From NCBI GenBank assembly GCA_003427395.1, contig BFEA01000015.1:5331727-5364380 (forward strand): DNA of 32,654 bases, read 5' to 3'. Source of the DNA: Chara braunii (taxonomy: Eukaryota; Streptophyta; Charophyceae; Charales; Characeae). Both the position numbers and the translations under genes were made by a program. Positions 9,906-19,576 of the stretch are shown piece by piece. The notes under the pieces were generated by a model. The model was given only the letters and a program-made list of their open reading frames with translations, searched no databases and was not told the origin of the DNA. Position 1 is the first letter of the stretch; each line of letters opens with the position of its first letter.

Positions 9906-11668
9906 TGATGGAGGTTACAGTGTTAGTCGTCCTACCGCTTGTATGTATTTACGTGTTCAGTACCAGATAATTACCGGATACTCCAATATGAGTTATCTTA
10001 TTATTTTTTCACATATATGTTGTTTGTGAGGATTGTTTGTTAGTCGTCCTACCGCTTGTATGTATTTACGTGTTCAGTACCAAACAATTAAAGGATGCTC
10101 CAATATGAGTTATCTTACTAGCTTTCCACATATATGTTGTTTGTAAGGATCCTTTGTTTGATATCAAACCGGTAGTGAAAGGTTATAGTGAGGGTCAACC
10201 TATTACTTATCACTTTGAAAAGGGTCATAGAATACCCCAATGAGAGTTGCTCTACTATTTGTTCGAGACTAGCACGACTTCGTATGAAGGGTGGTGGGGT
10301 GCTCCAGTGTAAGTTACTCTATGTAAGTTACCCTATTGTTTCCTTTAACCTATGGTTTGTCTGGTATTGGAAGAGTGGCGGGATGCTCCAATGTGCGTTA
10401 TCCTACTACTCGTGTAACTTCAAAGTGATGTAAAACTATGTTGACTACGTAGTATTGAACAAGATGTAAATGACTCCAGTGTGAGTCATCTTACCGTTTG
10501 TGTGTGTGAAGGTTGTTTACATGTTCGTCTTTATATATACATATATAATGACAACCTTATAGTAGGCGAATAGTAAAATAATAACTCCGGTGTGAGTAAT
10601 ACATGTCAAACCAGTAATAGGAGGTTCTAGTGTGGGTTCCCCTATTACTTGTTTGACCCTGGTTTGATTGAAATTGAAATGCGTTGCATGTGATTGAAAG
10701 GTAGTAATGTGCTCAAGTGTGAGTTATCCTACTGCGTGTATGTCTAACAACTATATAAATATATAAAGTATGATTGCTTATAGTTTATCCACGTATGATT
10801 TATTTGTCTAAAATCGAACCAGTAAGAGGATACTTTAGTGAAGGTCATTTTATTACTTGTTTAAACTTGGTCTATGCAATATTCGAAGGGTAATAGGGGG
10901 CTTTAGTGAGGGTCATCCTTATACGTACTTGAATCTAAACTAATTAGTGTTGAAAAAGTAGACGGGTATTTTAGTGTGAGTCATTCTATTGCTTGTTTCC
11001 TACTTGTTTATCTACAAATCTGCTCGTTTAACATTAAACGGGTAGTAAGACATTCCAGTGACGGTTATCGTATTACATATTTGAAGTTAGACTGTGTAGT
11101 ATTCGAGAGGTAGTGCGAGGCTCCGGTGTAGGTCATCCTATTACTGACTTGAAGTCTACACTAATTTATGTGAAGTGGTTTAGTTGGTTGAAGTTAAACA
11201 AAGACTGAGATATTGCAATGTGAGTTATCCTACTGTTTGTTTAGTATTGAAAGGCAGTGGGGCATTAAAGCGTGAGTTATCCAACTACTTCCTGAAATGT
11301 AATTATCATAATGTTTGTGTGTATGTGGATTAAATGTTACTGAAAAGGTCGTTGGATACTCAAGTGTGACTCATTTGACTAATTGTTTTGATTTAGACTG
11401 CCGCGTATTGATCAAGTGGTAGAAGATTCCAGTGAAAGTCAATTTACTGCTTTCGTGTGCCCAAACAAATAGGAACGGAGAAAAATAAAAGAAAAGATAC
11501 TCGAGTAAAATTTGTTTAGTTGTTTGTTATAGTATAAGTTAATTTGGTTCATAAAGCAGTAAGATACAAACTCCAATATGCGTTGTTTTACTGCTCAATG
11601 GAATCCAAAATGAGTAACATTAAAAAAAGTGGTAGGATAAAGACTCCGGTTAGAGTCTTCATAATAGT
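9906..11668 (+). repeat. Array of about 20 degenerate palindromic units
   Basis: A motif of about 35-40 bp recurs roughly every 50-140 bp, most often 65-95. Its left arm is like GTAGGATRCTC, the centre CAGTG, and the right arm GAGTTATCCTAC, usually followed by TACTTGTTTGA. Cores can be seen near 9921, 9985, 10105, 10185, 10236, 10304, 10392, 10479, 10590, 10635, 10718, 10838, 10906, 10975, 11057, 11126, 11219, 11270, 11363, 11434, 11575 and 11649. The two arms are approximately complementary, so each unit can fold. Linkers also share fragments such as GTAGTATTGA. This looks like an old, heavily diverged satellite whose folding has outlasted its primary sequence. Confidence 0.75.
9921..10152 (+). 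repeat. Tandem pair of about 118-bp units within the array
   Basis: Two adjacent copies both start TGTTAGTCGTCCTACCGCTT and run through the palindromic core to ACATATATGTTGTTTGT. They are much more alike than other array members, so this is a recent local duplication. Confidence 0.85.
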
Positions 11669-11788
11669 TACTTACATTTATTATGAATAGACTAAGATTC
11701 CTTAAATCAAATGACTCTCCCTTATATATGATCTGATAGGAAGTATGAGAGACTTATCACTATCATATCGTCCTTTGTAAAACTTGAA

Positions 11789-12738
11789 GTTCGAATTACT
11801 GAACTTCAAATAGGATAATGTGATAACAAGGGTGTAAAGACTGCGTTGACATGTATGTGATAATATGACATTTAATTGATAAATTGTTCCAAGGAGACAT
11901 GCAATGAGTCAATACAATACTACATTCGATTTGCTCACTCGACACACACTCACCCTCGACACCCATATTTTGCATCGACCCTTGCACTAAAACACATTTC
12001 TTATTTTTTTGTCATTGTTTAAACGGTCTATTTTTGTAAAAAAAAATCTTAAATGACCAAGATCAAATGCCACTGAATGACTAAGTCGAAAAAAAATTGT
12101 CTGACTGTAAGAGGTTTAAAAGTGGAAGTATAATGTGAGTGAAACTGAANAAAAAATTGACTCAAATTTTTTTTTTTTTTTTTTCAGATCAGTTAAACAA
12201 TCATCCATGCTCTATTTACAACATAACTTATATTGACAAAATTATGCTCATCTGGGTCTTGCCTCGCACATTTCAACAACGAATAACTTTTACACATTTC
12301 GTTTGGATATCAATCTTGGTTTTTTCTTGATGTTAAACAAACTGGGATCTTTGGTAGGGTTAGAAACCTTACACATTTTATATTTAATTAAAAGGTAGTA
12401 AACCTATCTTTATTTATGATGTATGATTGAACGGTCGAAAATCTATATTTGTTTTATTCAAAAAGTAAAAAAAAATTGCATTGTTATGTTTGTTTTTGTT
12501 TGTGTAAAAAAATATAAAAATATCTTATTGCCTTTAAATCTAAACTTTCAAAGTTTGTTCATTGTATTTGTATTGATTATAATTTTTTGTTGTCAGACAC
12601 GAATAAATTATGGGTTGAGAGCAATAGGTTAGGATGTTGTATGTGCGAAAGTTCATTAGTCAAGTCGACCTGCATCGTGAGTCGATCCGATAAATCAGCG
12701 CCTTGATGCCCGATGAAAATATAGGGCAACCTTAGGTG
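11789..12738 (+). repeat. Diverged direct repeat of about 1 kb, copy 2
   Basis: This is the partner of 4371-5420 in the same orientation. It opens with GAAGTTC...GAACTTC and ends with GTCGACCTG...ATCAGCGCC...GATGCCCGA. In the terminal block it translates, frame for frame, to a relative of the helicase-relic N-terminal segment, including a TAG at the aligned position. No helicase follows it. Confidence 0.75.
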
Positions 12739-14097
12739 TTCTACAACGCATATACTTATGTTGCAACGATCGAGAAAACGCCCTCAGTCGACTTACCTCT
12801 GCAATTGCAAGTAAAAACCTTCACACATAAGTTAGTAGCTCAATAGGGATACGCCTACCTAAGGGTGATGACAACCCCTCAGGTAGAGGTAAGTTGTACC
12901 TCGCGGAGCTCTGTCCTGTCGCAGGGAGTCGTGAGAGGTATAGATGGTGTGCACAGTTGGGGTGGTATCTACGTTGACTCAATGGAATACCTTACTCCTG
13001 TGTGACACAACCGTGAGGTCCGATACTTACTGTAGGGGGTGGGACCGTCGTGCCCGACATCGCCCGTCTACCATCACATTCATCATTGATTCATCATGGA
13101 CTCGTGCAAATTCGAATCCATTTGAACCCGCAAATTGACAAAATATGTGCAAAACTAGAACATCAAGCTTCCGACAATCGATCGCTTCCTTGCACCTTTT
13201 TTTTTTTTTTTTCCCCTCTGTTTTTTTTATCCCCACCTATCATTCCCTTCGCCCACCGTTGCGCCTGCCCCCCGATCACTGCTCCCAACCCTGCCACCAT
13301 TTCGAGGGGTTGAGCAACAACCGCATATAGATGCGTCTTGCAGTTGCCATTGTTACGAGCACGTGACAGACTCCTCAGTCCTTCCACATCCACCACTACA
13401 CGTCGACTATCACCTTGCTTTCGTCTAATACCTATCCACCGTACACTGTATCCATCCCTATGCCAGAGAAGGTTTATTCCACTTGCTTTCATTTTCTTTC
13501 CTTCTTTGCACGTGCGCCTCCACAACCGAAAAAGAACGATCGGGAAAGAAATCAAAGCGAGGCGATGGCGGACTTTGCCTCCTTTGTTTTTGTTCCCCCC
13601 TTCCCTCCGCAAAAACCGAAGTGCACACCTGTTTCAAACGACCACCAACTCGAAAAAAAAAGCCTAACAAACCCCGGACGCTGCCCTCATGCGTCCTCGT
13701 TCGACCGATCGTCATGACTGTCGGTCACCCTGCCTACCGGTCCCTCCCCGACAGCGACCGTGCCCTTCCAGTGTACCTCTCCACGCCCCATAAACCCCTT
13801 TACTGTAGATGTTGCCAAAAACAAAGGAGACTTGCTAAACAACAGAAGTGCAACCGGGGTAAGCGCAACCTCCTGGCTGCGAACAAAAAGGTCCAATGGG
13901 GAAAGGTCTCAGCAGTTGAGAAGGACTAACCGTAGATAAACTGTTGAAGTGATTAGCACCGTCCGAGGCGCAATGCCTCCACCTTCCACTCCAGGTGCAG
14001 CCCCACCCCTGCAAACTCTCCACATGCAGAAAAGCCAAATAGTATGGTGATGTATGGGGAGAGTTCCAGGTTTGGTTGCTGTTCACCCCTACTATAC
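12739..14097. other. Noncoding, low-complexity stretch
   Basis: GC content rises from about 13.0 kb. T-runs and C-rich patches (13199-13280, 13590-13680) produce several overlapping ORFs on both strands with Ser/Arg/Pro-rich products. None has a family resemblance and I call none. Confidence 0.45.
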
Positions 14098-14100
14098 ATA

Positions 14101-14466
14101 GGCTTGGATCCCACAGCTGGTACAAGGGCGACCCCACATGGTACCGGGGCATCTGGGCCCTCAAAAAAAATCTCCTGTTTCTACTCTTTCACGGCGAATG
14201 GCCGTGAAGCAGCAACGGTTTCCCCAAAGCGCCCGCCCCTACCCTTACCCCCAAAAGCCGGCACGCTGAAAGTCGCTCTTTTTTACTTTTTTCTTTTGGG
14301 ATAGGACCAATACCCACCGCTTTTCGCCAGACTCCTTGTGATAGCCCTGGAAGGACGGACCTGTGGGATTCAAAGGGAAAAAAAACGGACGGAAAGGCAA
14401 GGACCCCGCTTTTCGATTTATGCGTGTCATCCTTGCGCAGGGGCCATGCCTTGTGGGATCCAAGCC
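14101..14466. mobile_element. 366-bp TIR element (MITE-like)
   Basis: The ends are inverted repeats: GGCTTGGATCCCACA at the left and its exact reverse complement TGTGGGATCCAAGCC at the right, with weaker pairing further in. Both sides are flanked by ATA (14098-14100 and 14467-14469), a 3-bp target duplication. No transposase is encoded. A 3-bp duplication is typical of PIF/Harbinger or CACTA elements, but ATA fits neither rule perfectly. Confidence 0.65.
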
Positions 14467-14711
14467 ATAGAGTAGCGAGAGGATGAGATAGATATCGAAA
14501 AATATATACAAAGAAGATTGAGAGAAGTATATATAGATTAGTTCTTATTAAAAAAATATGGTGATGTCTCTTTGCATGTTCTACTGGGAGATTCATTCTG
14601 AATTCGCACATTTGGTGAGTAGCGGAGCGAAGAGTGGAGCGTGGCGGAGCGAGACACTATCGCGGCTTCCTGGACTGTCGGCCAGTGAGAAGAAGGGGCA
14701 ATAAGTTCTCT

Positions 14712-14762
<51 letters not shown>

Positions 14763-14971
14763 CAGTTGGCTGCAGAGCTCAGCAATAGCCGACGTCGAGG
14801 AAGGAGGATCGCCTAGGGGCCGTCTGCCGGAGCAAACCAATAAGTTTTGCATTGCTGTAATTAAAAGTTATCCATCGCAAGAAGATTAAGATGCCACGAT
14901 ATGCCCAGCTTGTCATTGGTCCAGCGGGCTCTGGAAAGGTCGATCGACTTCACATTTTTCTGGCTTGCTTC

Positions 14972-15015
<44 letters not shown>

Positions 15016-15042
15016 CTCTTGCCAATGCACGCTCGAAACAGA

Positions 15043-15099
<57 letters not shown>

Positions 15100-15201
15100 G
15101 TGTGTGCTCTTGCCAATGCACGCTCGAAACAGACTATAAAGCCGTTCGAAAAGCACATTTCGCAGACACACGCATACGGAGACCCAGACATACCCACACA
15201 A
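14467..15201. repeat. GA and CT microsatellites with a duplicated CT/linker unit
   Basis: A GA run lies at about 14713-14760 and CT runs at about 14972-15010 and 15044-15102. After each CT run the same linker occurs (TGCTCTTGCCAATGCACG, then CTCGAAACAGA), about 90 bp apart, so the whole CT+linker unit is duplicated. No gene is seen. Confidence 0.8.
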
Positions 15202-15300
15202 ACAACCTCCTGATGAGTCGGTGAAAGTCCGACGAAACAGTCTGTCACAGTCATGCTTTTTTTTTGGGGAGTTGTGAGCAGCGAAAATGACAACACGCAC
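15202..15300 (+). ncRNA. Hammerhead-ribozyme-like motif, copy A
   Basis: The hammerhead core is in the right order: CTGATGA (15210-15216), stem II GTCGG/CCGAC (15217-15221 and 15229-15233) with a 7-nt loop, then GAAA (15234-15237). A very short stem III (CA/TG around a GTC triloop) would place the cleavage triplet GTC at 15244-15246. Hammerhead RNAs self-cleave and in plants mark retrozymes; tiny stem III types occur in Penelope-like elements. Stem I is not convincing: the upstream ACAACCTC pairs best with GAGTTGT about 20 nt further down. After the core come a T-run and AGTTGTGAGCAGCGAAAATG, also present in the 19.5-kb copies. The core is clear but its activity is uncertain. Confidence 0.7.
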
Positions 15301-15724
15301 ACACACACACCAACATGAGAACACACACACACACACAAACACGCATAGTGGGAGAGAGAGAGAAGTACACACGGATTTTTGTTTGAGGTTAAGCGACGTG
15401 AGGTTTTGAAACTGTGTTGAAGATTTTCATGCGTACGCTCATCCTTAACAGGCGCAGTTCTGAATATGCTCGCGCTCGATTCTTCTCCTTGTCATTGGCA
15501 CCGATCCGATCGTCCTTGGTGTGCCTGTTTCTGACATGTTTGCATTCCGCTATGGCCTCTCTCTCGCTCTCCCCTGTTCCTCCCGACCCCTCCTCCCCCC
15601 TTCCCCCCTCCCCTCCCGGCTCCCCGCCCTGTTCCTTGACCCCTGTATCTCCCTCCTTCCCTCAATTACCCTTTCTACCCCCCGACCTTAATTGTCTCCG
15701 GTATCGGTGATTTTGCCACGTAAT
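15301..15724. other. CA microsatellite and pyrimidine-rich noncoding stretch
   Basis: AC runs occupy about 15296-15342. A C/T-rich tract (about 15555-15680) gives a Pro/Ser-rich open frame that is low complexity only. No gene is called. Confidence 0.6.
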
Positions 15725-15848
15725 AGGAAGGGTTGCGGATCCTTTCTACCAATAATAGAAAGGGTCGCGGATCCTTTCTACCAATAATAGAAAGGGTCCG
15801 GATCCTTTCTACCAATAATAGAAAGGGTCGCGGATCCGTTCTACCAAT
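15725..15848 (+). repeat. Four-unit 32-bp tandem array, hairpin forming
   Basis: Units (one of them 31 bp) are centred on GGATCC at 15737, 15769, 15800 and 15832. Each contains CCTTTCTA, a 7-nt spacer CCAATAA, and TAGAAAGG, a perfect 8-bp stem. The last unit changes CTTT to CGTT. A variant GAAGGG half precedes the first unit. Confidence 0.9.
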
Positions 15849-16238
15849 CATCATCCGAATTACGTGGTTTTTGGATGATGAAGTTAGGGGCCCATCAGTA
15901 GGAAAAGAAGAGAACCAAATTTTTTTATTTATTATTATTACTATTATTTTTTGGCTTTTCCTAAAGGAGAAGAAAAGTGCCAGTGCCTAAACAAACAAAA
16001 GACCGAAAAAAGGAAATGGCATGCCTCGGCTGTTTCTGCCAAAACGAACCAGGGGCCTTATCAGACAGATACCCCCCCCCCTTGGACGTTACTATACATG
16101 AATGATTGCGTCCTTGTCATCAGTACGCTTTGCCACGAAATTCTATCAAGTATTGATTAGACAGATGGATGGAGGGAGGGCGGGAGGGAGGGAGGAGGGA
16201 GGGGTTGGGTTGGTGTGTTGGCTGAATAAGGCATGACA
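15849..16238. other. Noncoding stretch with a GGGA-rich tract
   Basis: A T/A-rich patch (15920-15950), a C10 run near 16072-16081, and a GGGA/GGGC-rich purine tract at about 16165-16205. No gene is called. Confidence 0.55.
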
Positions 16239-16243
16239 TATCC

Positions 16244-16380
16244 GCCACGTGGCATGGCCATATGCGCCACGTGGCATGACCATATGCGCCACGTGGCATG
16301 ACAATATCCGCCACGTGGCATGACGATATCCGCCACGTGGCATGACCATATCTGCCACGTGGCCGTATCTTCCACGTGGC
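16244..16380 (+). promoter_or_regulatory. 22-bp tandem array of palindromic G-boxes
   Basis: The perfect palindrome GCCACGTGGC occurs at 16244, 16266, 16288, 16310, 16332 and 16354, exactly 22 bp apart. A seventh site with T in the first position lies at 16371, 17 bp on. Linkers are like ATGACCATATSC. CACGTG with flanking GCC/GGC is the classical plant G-box bound by bZIP and bHLH factors, and spacing near two helical turns puts the sites on one face. More CACGTG or ACGTGG cores follow at about 16600, 16620 and 17633. The array may equally be a minisatellite; no gene is recognised downstream. Regulation is inference. Confidence 0.6.
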
Positions 16381-16804
16381 GCGTAATGATTGATTGCTGT
16401 CGTTCACGTCGTCGTGGCACGAGAAATTGAGTGAGCGATCTCCCTCAGCGCTGTCGCATCGATTCCCGATCGATTGATCGATTAGATCGATTCGACTGTC
16501 AGTCTTTCCTCAGCGCCGTCCGAACGATCGGTTAGCCAGTTGGTCTTCGTAAGCGCCGTCTGATCGATTCGATGGGGTGGAGTAATGAACGCGCGTGCAC
16601 GTGGCGGGCGGGAGAAGCTGCCACGTGGCCGCCGGCTGCGCACCCCGGCAGGTCTGATCTTTTTCGAATTTGAAGAGCACGACGACGGCGATGGACTGTT
16701 TCACGACGGTGATCGTGATGACTGTGTGGTGTATTACGCTGATGCATTAACGTCTGCTATGTGTACTTCGGACCGCCCAATCGATCGGACGATCAGGGTA
16801 TTGA
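16381..16804. other. Noncoding stretch with GATCGATT motifs
   Basis: Several CGATTGATCGATT-type palindromic patches (about 16460-16500) and three diverged copies of a CAGCGCYGTC...GATCGATT segment. No gene is seen. Confidence 0.45.
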
Positions 16805-17001
16805 AGAAATAGATGATGATTGTCATAATGATCGTCGTCATCATTATAATGATTGTCATCATCGGTGTGATGGATCTGATAGCTGCTACTTTCTTTGCTG
16901 CTGCTGCTCCCACTGATGACGATGTGATTGGTCTGATGGCTGCTACTTTCTGTGCTGCTGCTGCTGCCACTGATGATGATGATGATGATGATGATGATGT
17001 C

Positions 17002-17035
<34 letters not shown>

Positions 17036-17575
17036 GTGATGACAATCCCCGTCGAATCATCATCATCATCATCATCATGGGGGAGCAGCAGGAGCAGGAG
17101 CAGGAGGTAGGATTGGGATCCCATGCATGGGTATGGAGGACGGCAGAGTTTTGGCGGGTGACAGAGGCGCAACACCAACGACAGCTCTCAGGATCCCAAT
17201 CCCGATCCTTACCTCAACGCTTTTCAGATGGCTGGAATCGGAAGCACGGGGCGGTCGTGGTTTGTCGAAGATTGCGTCAGATAAGCACTGTCAGTGATGC
17301 TGATGCTGATGCTGATGCTGATGATGATAATGATGATGATGATCGGTCATGATGATAGCGATCGATGATGATATTACGCGATGATGATGACCATGACGAC
17401 GATGAGGATGAGGATAGGATGATTGATGAGAATATGGGGATCAATGAGGATGATGATCCATGTCGCAGTCGGAGGATGCGAGGATGATGATGATCGATGA
17501 TTGATGATTTGTGATCGATAACCGATGAGGATGATGATGACGGTCCATGATGATGATGATGATGATGATGTTGGT
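16805..17575 (+). repeat. GAT/ATC trinucleotide-rich region
   Basis: Repeated GAT expansions (about 16975-17040, 17295-17345, 17545-17572) with ATC runs near 17058-17082. A segment of about 61 bp (CTGATRGCTGCTACTTTCT then GCTGCTG) is duplicated at about 16867-16990. It reads as poly-Asp, poly-Met or poly-Ile depending on frame, so the open frames here are repeat artefacts. Confidence 0.85.
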
Positions 17576-17705
17576 AGTCGATTTCTCAGTTTCGGTGTCT
17601 AAGATGATGATGGCGGCGTATCAACTGAAGCCACGTGGAGATCGACTGCATATCGAGAAGTCCTGGAAATTTGAACCCGATTTCTCCGAAGAGAAAAGGA
17701 AAGAA

Positions 17706-17841
17706 GAACTAGCCGCCGAGGCTACCCTTCTTCACTGGAATACAACGTACGGCCAGTATAGCTGTATTTGGGGTATCTTTCCGTCTAAATACTGCAATAA
17801 GAACTGGCCGCCGAGGCTACCCTTCTTCACTGGAATACAAC
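17706..17841 (+). repeat. Direct repeat abutting the assembly gap
   Basis: A 41-bp segment starting GAACTAGCCGCCGAGGCTAC (17706-17746) recurs with one change at 17801-17841. The second copy ends exactly at the first N. The 95-bp period suggests a tandem array continuing into the gap. Confidence 0.9.
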
Positions 17842-18312
17842 NNNNNNNNNNNNNNNNNNNNNNNNNNNNNNNNNNNNNNNNNNNNNNNNNNNNNNNNNNN
17901 NNNNNNNNNNNNNNNNNNNNNNNNNNNNNNNNNNNNNNNNNNNNNNNNNNNNNNNNNNNNNNNNNNNNNNNNNNNNNNNNNNNNNNNNNNNNNNNNNNNN
18001 NNNNNNNNNNNNNNNNNNNNNNNNNNNNNNNNNNNNNNNNNNNNNNNNNNNNNNNNNNNNNNNNNNNNNNNNNNNNNNNNNNNNNNNNNNNNNNNNNNNN
18101 NNNNNNNNNNNNNNNNNNNNNNNNNNNNNNNNNNNNNNNNNNNNNNNNNNNNNNNNNNNNNNNNNNNNNNNNNNNNNNNNNNNNNNNNNNNNNNNNNNNN
18201 NNNNNNNNNNNNNNNNNNNNNNNNNNNNNNNNNNNNNNNNNNNNNNNNNNNNNNNNNNNNNNNNNNNNNNNNNNNNNNNNNNNNNNNNNNNNNNNNNNNN
18301 NNNNNNNNNNNN
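17842..18312. other. Assembly gap (471 N)
   Basis: Run of unknown bases. Any ORF spanning it is not supported. Confidence 1.
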
Positions 18313-18661
18313 TTCTTCCTGACCTTTGTCTTTCTTACTTGGCCTTTGTCTCTTCCTCTGCCTCTTTTCTGCCTCTCTCTTTCCCCAGCTCTCTCCTCTC
18401 TCTCTCTCTCTCTGTCTCTCTCGGTTGGAGCTCTGATTTAACCGCAAACAGGATCGACGGTGACGGTGTGTTGCTGTCCTTGCGAAGAAAGCTAACAGGG
18501 AAGGGGAAGTGGAAGCAAAAAAAAAAAAAAAAAGGTGTTCGATTGGTCCCACTCCTTTCTGCACGATGATATGTTTTTTTTCGATTATCGACCGAGCTGA
18601 AAATAAAAGGTGACGTTGATATATTCATTGATGGATAGGGGGAGTAGAAGATTGATTGGTT

Positions 18662-18699
<38 letters not shown>

Positions 18700-18835
18700 G
18701 CTTTGTGCACTTTAGACGATCTTGGTTTGTTGATGAATGATTAGATTAGTTTCTGATGCTCTGGGCACAATATGCGATTTTGGGTTGCTTCGTCCTTTGT
18801 GAATTAGTTGGCTCCTTTTTTTTTTTTTTTTTTTT
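18313..18835. repeat. Pyrimidine-rich stretch with CT microsatellites
   Basis: CT runs at about 18395-18422 and 18666-18697, an A16 run near 18519-18534, and a T19 run ending at 18835. No gene is recognised. Confidence 0.7.
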
Positions 18836-19001
18836 AAACCACCACTACCGTTAGCGTTTCGGTGGCGGGCCTCGAAATTCGAATTCGGAGGCCGGGAGCC
18901 GCCAATGAAAAATATCAGCGGCCGCCCGGTGCCTATTTTTTGGGGGTTGGTTAGGTTACTTTTGCGACATGGCGTCCAGTGACAAAAGGTAGTGGTGGTT
19001 T
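18836..19001. mobile_element. 166-bp inverted-repeat segment, MITE candidate
   Basis: AAACCACCACTACC at 18836-18849 is repeated as its exact reverse complement at 18988-19001. The interior is GC-rich (GCGGCCGCCCGG). Flanking poly-T and GGTT repeats hide any target duplication, so classification as a transposon is tentative. Confidence 0.4.
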
Positions 19002-19254
19002 CATTGGTTGGTTGGTTGGTTGGTTGGTTGGTTGGTTGGTTTGTTGGTTGATTGATTGATTGATTGATTGATTGATCGACTAGTTGGTTCTGCATTTCCT
19101 GCGACCTTTTCAGTTTTGCTTTGCTTGCTTGATTGGCTACTTCGTTGATTGGTCGATTGATTGACTCGCTGATTTGTGTGTTGATTGGTTTATTGATTTG
19201 TTGATTGATGTGTTGATTGATGTGTTGATTGATGTGTTGATTGGTTGCAGTCTA
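19002..19254 (+). repeat. GGTT, GATT and 12-bp TGTTGATTGATG repeats
   Basis: GGTT tetranucleotides (about 19006-19042) pass into GATT tetranucleotides (about 19048-19075). After a spacer there are three units of a TGTTGATTGATG-type repeat (about 19198-19246). Confidence 0.85.
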
Positions 19255-19412
19255 CGTACTGTGCAAATTTGTACCAGCATTGCCAGAGCATAGGTCGCGT
19301 CGTTCATATTGTCAACTTCGACCCAGCTGCGGAGAACTTCGAGTACCCCGTCTCTGTAGGTATGTCCTATCCATCCTTCCATCCATCCATCTATCATATC
19401 CTTTGACAAGTT

Positions 19413-19465
<53 letters not shown>

Positions 19466-19469
<4 letters not shown>

Positions 19470-19545
19470 TGTCATTTTCGCTGCTCACAACTTCACAGAA
19501 AAGCCACGACTATGCCTGATTGTTTCGGCGAACTTTCACCGGTGT
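19466..19545 (-). ncRNA. Truncated hammerhead-like motif, copy B
   Basis: On the minus strand this reads GGTGAAAG, an imperfect stem II right arm, then GAAAC, a T-rich segment and AGTTGTGAGCAGCGAAAATG. It lacks CTGATGA, so it cannot be a working ribozyme. It lies 74 bp from copy C in tandem and matches the 3' part of the plus-strand unit at 15.2 kb. Confidence 0.6.
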
Positions 19546-19576
19546 GTGTTGTCATATTTTCTATAGACTAAAAAAA

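Noticed and set aside
13163-13612. 149-codon minus-strand ORF and overlapping plus-strand ORFs at 13.3-13.9 kb
   Set aside because: Overlapping open frames on both strands of low-complexity, compositionally biased DNA with no recognisable domain.
15011-15140. Further hammerhead copies at the CTCGAAACAGA linkers
   Set aside because: They share only GAAACAG with the ribozyme; no CTGATGA or stem II is nearby.
15414-15710. 98-codon Ser/Pro-rich ORF
   Set aside because: Driven by a C/T-rich tract; no homology that I recognise.
15725-16380. CRISPR-like arrays
   Set aside because: The 32-bp and 22-bp arrays have no unique spacers between repeats, and the DNA is eukaryotic.
16120-16420. Minus-strand ORFs with repeated HATWRI/PRGGY peptides
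   Set aside because: They are readings of the 22-bp G-box array in three frames. The period is not a multiple of three, so a coding repeat is unlikely.
16813-17352. 179-codon ORF rich in Asp, Ile and Ala
   Set aside because: It is a translation of GAT/GCT trinucleotide repeats.
17547-18569. 340-codon open frame on the plus strand
   Set aside because: It crosses 471 N, and the rest is GAT repeats and pyrimidine-rich sequence. No protein evidence.
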